Made by a program: the position numbers and the translations under genes
Source: Hordeum vulgare subsp. vulgare
Taxonomy: Eukaryota > Streptophyta > Magnoliopsida > Poales > Poaceae
DNA: 64,000 nucleotides
Direction: 5' to 3'
Assembly (NCBI RefSeq): GCF_904849725.1
Contig: NC_058521.1
Location: 426,640,676 to 426,704,675 of the forward strand
The notes under the pieces: generated by a model
Seen by the model: only the letters and a program-made list of their open reading frames with translations
What the model was told of the DNA's origin: nothing
Databases searched by the model: none
In this document: piece by piece, positions 58,868 to 64,000 of the stretch
How the letters are laid out: every line of letters starts with the position of its first letter
How positions within the stretch are numbered: the stretch's first letter is position 1

Positions 58868-60398
58868 TGATGACCCACAAGTATAGGGGATCAATCGTAG
58901 TCCTTTCGAGAAGTAAGAGTGTCGAACCCAACGAGGAGCAGAAGGCTCTCATAAACGGTTTTCAGCAAGGTAATAACTGCAAGCACTGAAAGTAGCGGTA
59001 ACAAGTGATGGTGTAGTGAGGTGAAACGTAGTAGGTGAAATGTAACAAGTAACAAGTAGTAGCAACGGTGCAGCAAAGTGGCCCAATCCCTTTTGTAGCA
59101 AGGGACAAGCCTGAACAAAGTCTTATAAGAGGAAAAACGCTCCCGAGGACACACGGGAATTTCTGTCATGCTAGTTTCATCATGTTCATATGATTCGCGT
59201 TCGTTACTTTGATAGTTTGATATGTGGGTGGACCGGCGCTTGGGTACTACCCTTACTTGGACAAGCATCCCACTTATGATTAACCCCTCTCGCAAGAATC
59301 CGCAACTACGAAAGAAGAATTAAGACAACGTCTAACCATAGCATTAAACTAGTGGATCCAAATCAGCCCCTTACGAAGCAACGCATAGACTGGGGTTTAA
59401 GCTTCTGTCACTCTAGCAACCCATCATCTACTTACTACTCCCCAATGCCTTCCTCTAGGCCCAAATATGGTGAAGTGTTATGTAGTCGACGTTCACATAA
59501 CACCACTAGAGGAAAAGACAACATACAACATATCAAAATACCGAACGAATACCGAATTCACATGACTACTATTAGCATGACATATCCCATGTCCTCAGGA
59601 ACAAAAGTAACTAGTCACAAAGCATAATCATAATCATGATCAAAGGTGTAATGAGTAGCATCAAGGATCTGAACATAAACTCTTCGACCAAGTAATCCAA
59701 CTAGCATCAACTACAAAGAGTAATCAACACTACTAGCAACTTTACAAGTACCAATCGGAGTCGCGAGACGGAGATTGGTTACAAGAGATGAACTAGGGTT
59801 TGGAGATGAGATGGTGCTGATGAACATTTGATGGAGACGAATCCCCTCCGACGAGAGGAGTGTTGGTGATGACGATGGTGACGATTTCCCCCTCCGGGAG
59901 GGAAGTTTCCCCGGCAGGATCGTCCTGCCGGAGCTCTAGATTGGTTCTGCTCAAGTTCCGCCTCGTGGCGGCGGAGAATCCACGAAAAAGCTCCACCATA
60001 ATATTTTTCCGGAGGAAACCCTTCATATAGCAGAAGAGGGGGGCCAGTGGGCCACCAGGGTGCCCACAAGCCCTGACGCCGCGGCCAGGGGGGTAGGCCG
60101 CGGCCACCAGGCTTGTGGGCCCCTGGCATCTCCCCTTTGGCACTTCTTTTGCCCAATATTTTTTATATATTCCCAAAAAATTCAACGTTGATTTTCAGGG
60201 CATTTGGAGTTGCGCAGAATAGAGGACTCAGACTTGCTCCTTTTCCAGTCCAACATTCCAGATGCCGGTATTCTCCCTCTTCAAATAAACCTCACAAAAT
60301 AAGAGAGAAAAGGCATAAGTATGGTACCAAAAAGTATAATAATAGTCCATAAAGCGAAAAATATCAACATGAAAGCATGATGCAAAATGGACATATCA
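58868..60398 (-). repeat. 3' LTR of element D
   Basis: On the minus strand it begins TGATATGTCCATTTTGCATC and ends CTTGTGGGTCATCA, 1531 bp. It contains the GC-rich inverted repeat CCCACAAGCC...GGCTTGTGGG at 60063-60119. A TATA-like CTATATGAAG lies on the minus strand at 60021-60030. Start motif, length and inverted repeat resemble the LTRs of element B, though overall sequence differs. Confidence 0.8.
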
Positions 60399-60415
60399 AC
60401 TCCCCCAAGCTTAGA
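60399..60415 (-). other. Polypurine tract of element D
   Basis: It reads TCTAAGCTTGGGGGAGT on the minus strand, directly before the LTR. A second copy (CTCCCCCAAGCTTGGC on the plus strand) lies at about 61889-61904. Confidence 0.7.
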
Positions 60416-62601
60416 CCTCGCTTGTCCTCAAGCGAAAACCAAGACCCATAACATGTCCACATGTTTAGGGATGAAGGTGTCGATAAAACATAATACGGAC
60501 ATGAGGGCATCATGATCACACATAGAACAACAATACATCATAAAGATTCTTATGGAAAGTAACAATTCCCTCACAAAGCAAAGCATGAAACAAAAACCTT
60601 ACGGAGAAGTAGCCAACAACAGTCCATAGTCATTGAAGCAATTACAATTTATCATATCATCAGAAAGAGCCAAGTAAGAGCTTGTAAAGCAAATCCACAT
60701 ACTCAATCATCTCTTTTGTTTTCCACAATTGTTACAACTCACGTGGTACTCATGGCATCAAAGTTTCAGTTGGACACAGAGAAATATAGGGGCTTATAAT
60801 TTTGCCTCCCAACCATTTACCTCAAGGGTAAAGTCAACAATAATGAAGCATAAGTACTCATCTCCAAGTTGATATATGAATATAGATCTTTCCCAAGCAT
60901 ATGACGTTCACCAAGATTAAGACGGAATAAGGAATTGGTGAAGATCACCTTGACTCTTTCAAGGGCAAAAAGTAAAGGTACAAGATAGGCCCTTCGCAGA
61001 GGGAATCAGAGGTTGCCATGCGCTTTTGATGTTTGGATGTGTGTCCTCTTGGTGCAGAGGAACGTCACTTTATATTGCCCCCTGTGATAAAGAACTTTAT
61101 TATGCATTCTGTCGCTTTTATGTCTTCCTCATCACAGGTTCGTATAAAGCTTATTTTCCACACACTAATAGATCATACATATTAGAGAGAAATTTTTATT
61201 GCTTGCACCGGTGACAACTTACTTGAAGGATCTTATTCAATCCATAGGTAGGTATGGTGGACTCTCATGGCAAAACTGGGTTGAAGGTTTATGGATGCAC
61301 AAGTAGTATCTCTACTTGGTGCAGGAGTTTTGGATAATATGAGGTGGAAGCAATCGTCACATGCTAAGGGATCTCTAATCATATAACATTGTTTGGAACC
61401 AAGCAAACACAATTCATTATGTTGTCTTCCTTGTCCAACATCTACTTCTAAGCATGTAATAGTTTGGTGAGTGCTCACAATTGTAAAAGGTGTCTAAGAT
61501 GATATATTTATATGTGAACCTCTCTTTCCTTATTACTTCTTATTAATTGCAACAATGACTGGGGTCTATGTTGGTCTATTCTCAACAAGTTTCAATCATC
61601 ATACTTGTTATATGTGAAGCTATCACTTTCCATAAGATCATCTCATGATCTTTCATGCTATCGTTCTTTTCATACTTTTGATCACGGCACAACACAAAGC
61701 CCTTGACTAAGATACTTTTTATTATATAGCTCGCAAGCTCGAATACGTCGGTGGAGACACAAGGCAATAAGACTCAAACTAAACACTAAAGACTTATTCC
61801 ACTAAGAGAAGAAATAAAAGCTGAAAAGGAAGGAACTAAAACAAAGGTAAAAGAAAAAGATATAAAGGTGATACGATACCAGGGCAACTCCCCCAAGCTT
61901 GGCATAAACCAAGGGAGTTTCCCATACCAATGCTTAGTTGTCTTCCTTTGGTGGTGATGGTGGTGGAGTCTTTGCCTTTGATTCCTAGAGAGCTATCAAT
62001 CTTTGATTTATACCTTGGAGATCTGCACATGATTCTCCAGCAAAATAACTTCACGAGAAAGGGAAATATTGCGAGCACGAGTTGTTTCACAAAACCTCAA
62101 GAGTAAAATAAAGGATGGAGACAACACATGGAGGAAGCGTTGGAGAAAATCCACTCCTTCAACATCTTCAATGTTGAACATAGGTTGAACTTCCTCCCTG
62201 GCTTGGGTTTTCTCCTTAGCTTTGTCCCTGCCTTCCATGACTTCTACTCTTTTCAGATCAGCATCTGCTTCTTCATGAACTTGAGGGAAATTATTCTCCC
62301 CAACAGATTCCTGAGACATCTTTGCTCTAAATCTGCGGCAGAAAACAGGTTTGAAATGAAAACAGAGGAAAACTGCGTGATACGCAGATCAAAACCCTCG
62401 GGTGTATATATAATGATTTTTTCTGGACCAGAAGGAGTGCTCTGCAAGAAAACGGAGTCCGGGAGGCACACGAGGTGCCCACAAGCCCTGATGCCGCGGC
62501 CAGGGGGGCTGCGGTGACCAAGCTTGTGGCAGCCTCATGCGCTCTCGGGACTGCTTTTTATTTTTCTATTTTTCCATAAATTCCAAAACGGAGAAAATTT
62601 C
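60416..62601 (-). other. 3' non-coding part of element D with a small helical ORF
   Basis: Mostly gene-free. A minus-strand frame at 62319-62008 (103 codons, MSQESVGENNFPQVHEEADA) is charged and helical, like the small downstream frames seen in related Triticeae Gypsy elements; its function is unknown. Near 62478-62530 a further copy of the GC-rich CCCACAAGCC module occurs, outside any LTR. Confidence 0.45.
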
Positions 62602-64000
62602 CTACTGGAAAAGTTTTGGAGTCCAATTACCTACCGAAACACATACCTCTTCGTTTTCGGAGTCTGAAACAGGCTGATAAACATCCCTTATGTACTCCTC
62701 TGGAGTTATGATATTGATGATATTGGTCTCAACATTTATGGGAGTACCAGAGATATAATGCTTGATTCTTTGCCCATTTACCACTCTAGGAAAATTACCT
62801 TCCGTGTTATGATTTTGATGGCACCGGAACGATATACTTCCTCGACAATGTAGGGACCTTCCCATTCAGAGGGAAGCTAGCCTGCGAAGAATCTTAAGCG
62901 AGAATTGTATAGCAGGACATAATCACCTACATTGAACTATCGTTTTTGTATTATTTTATCGTGCCATCTCTTAACCTTTTCCTTGAACAACTTGGCATTC
63001 TCATATGCCTGGGCCCTCCATTCATCTAATGAGCTGATATCAAACAACCGCTTCTCACCGACAAGTTTGAAATCGAAGTTGAGCTCTTTGATTGCCCAAT
63101 AAGCTTTGTGTTCCAGCTCAAGAGGTAAATGACAGGCCTTACCGTAAACCATTTTATATGGCGACATGCCCATGGGATTCTTATAAGCAGTCCTATAAGC
63201 CCATAGTGCATCATCAAGTTTGCTAGACCAATTCTTTCGATATCTATTGACAGTGTTTTGTAGGATCAATTTGATCTCCCTATTACTCAACTCCACTTGA
63301 CCACTACACTGAGGATGATAAGGAGATGCAACTCTATGGTTGACATCATACTTAGCGAGCATCTTGCGGAAAACACCATGAATGAAGTGTGAACCGCCAT
63401 CAGTCATCAGATATCTAGGGACTCCAAATCTTGGGAAAATGACTTCTTTAAGCATCTTAATAGAGGTGTGGTGATCAGCATTTCTAGTGGGGATAGCTTA
63501 TACCCACTTAGTGATGTAATCGACATCAACTAAGATGTGAGTATACCCATTGGAACTCGGGAAAGGTCCCATATAATCAAAGCCCCAGACATCAAATGGT
63601 TCAATGACAAGTGAATAGTTCATAGGCATTTCCTGACGCTTACTGATGTTCCCTATTCTTTGGCATTCGTCACAACACAAGACAAACTTACGGGCATCCT
63701 TGAAGGGAGTGGGCCAATAGAAACCTGATTGCAATAACTTATGAGTAGTTCCGTCTCCAGCATGGTTTCCTCCGTAGGCCTCGGAATGACACTTCTGCTG
63801 GATCTGTCCCTGTTCATGTTCAGGCACACAACGTCTAATAACGCCATCTACTCCTTCCTTATAAAGGTGAGGATCATCCCAAAAGTAGTGTCTCAAATCA
63901 AAGAAGAATTTCTTCTTGTGCTGGTAGGTGAAACTGGGTGGTATGTATTTGTCTATGATATAGTTTGCATAATCAGCATACCAACATGGACTATGTGAAG
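62602..64000 (-). pseudogene. Integrase end of pol, element D (Athila-like Gypsy), broken
   Basis: The frame is open from the window edge (WYADYANYIIDKYIP) to a stop at 63498-63500. It holds the zinc-binding HHCC region (HSEAYGGNH...CCDEC) and the start of the integrase core (FDYMGPFP, first Asp). After the stop, 63497-62937 carries MTDGGSHF (second Asp), [11 protein letters not shown] (Glu) and [20 protein letters not shown], typical of Athila/Tat integrases. Further stops lie at 62937 and near 62880. A frameshift leads to the last piece (VVNGQRIKHYISGTPINVET) ending near 62602. Inactive as it stands. Confidence 0.85.

Larger units (their letters stand above)
58868..64000 (-). mobile_element. 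Element D: Athila-like Gypsy retrotransposon, 3' part, runs off the window
   Basis: In minus-strand order: pol end with integrase (64000-62602), a long 3' non-coding part (62601-60416), a polypurine tract (60415-60399) and the 3' LTR (60398-58868). Integrase type is that of the Athila/Tat branch. The 5' LTR, gag and most of pol lie beyond 64000. It is inserted in LARD LTR copy A5. Confidence 0.85.

Overview
This window looks like intergenic DNA from a large-genome grass of the wheat/barley tribe (Triticeae). It is almost entirely nested transposable elements, and I found no intact host gene. The organism call rests on recognised family signatures: a BARE-1/Angela/WIS-type Copia LTR, a Sukkula-like LARD with very long LTRs and a non-coding interior, Athila/Tat-type Gypsy elements, and three CACTA transposons with grass-type TTTGCCGTC/GACGGCAAA subterminal repeats. 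Species and chromosome cannot be told from the sequence.

Layout. 1-9519: right part of CACTA-1, whose left end lies outside the window. It carries two minus-strand genes, tnp2 and a tnpA/PF03004-like gene, that can both be spliced into uninterrupted reading frames. 9520-10016: the end of a Gypsy-like LTR split by CACTA-1. 10017-21203: the 3' part of an old Sirevirus-like element C (envelope-like ORF, polypurine tracts, 3' LTR), interrupted at 10842-18375 by an Angela/BARE-type Copia with a broken polyprotein. 21204-34032: a LARD (element A, minus strand) with LTR copies A1 and A2, a 3.8 kb coding-free interior and the start of LTR A3.

34033-56455: Gypsy element B (Asp-tRNA primer site, gag remnant only) sits in LTR A3 with a perfect GTACC target duplication. 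Inside B lie CACTA-3 (38294-44368), which carries three correctly phased exons of a NIPA-type magnesium-transporter gene, a hAT-like insertion and a LINE tail, and CACTA-2 (44960-54615), a decayed relative of CACTA-1. 56461-58867: the rest of LTR A3 and a further LARD LTR fragment. 58868-64000: the 3' LTR, 3' non-coding part and integrase end of an Athila-like Gypsy element D on the minus strand.

How the parts interact. Relative ages follow from nesting: the LARD LTRs are oldest, then B, C and D inserted into them, then the CACTAs and Angela into those. CACTA-1 is the only element here with both transposition genes open; CACTA-2 keeps good termini but has lost its transposase, so it could only move if helped. 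CACTA-3 is a gene-fragment carrier whose two terminal CACTA motifs are both mutated. The most notable observations are the captured NIPA exons, the intact gene pair of CACTA-1, the hairpins conserved upstream of both tnp2 genes, and an LTR end/primer-site duplication in element B.
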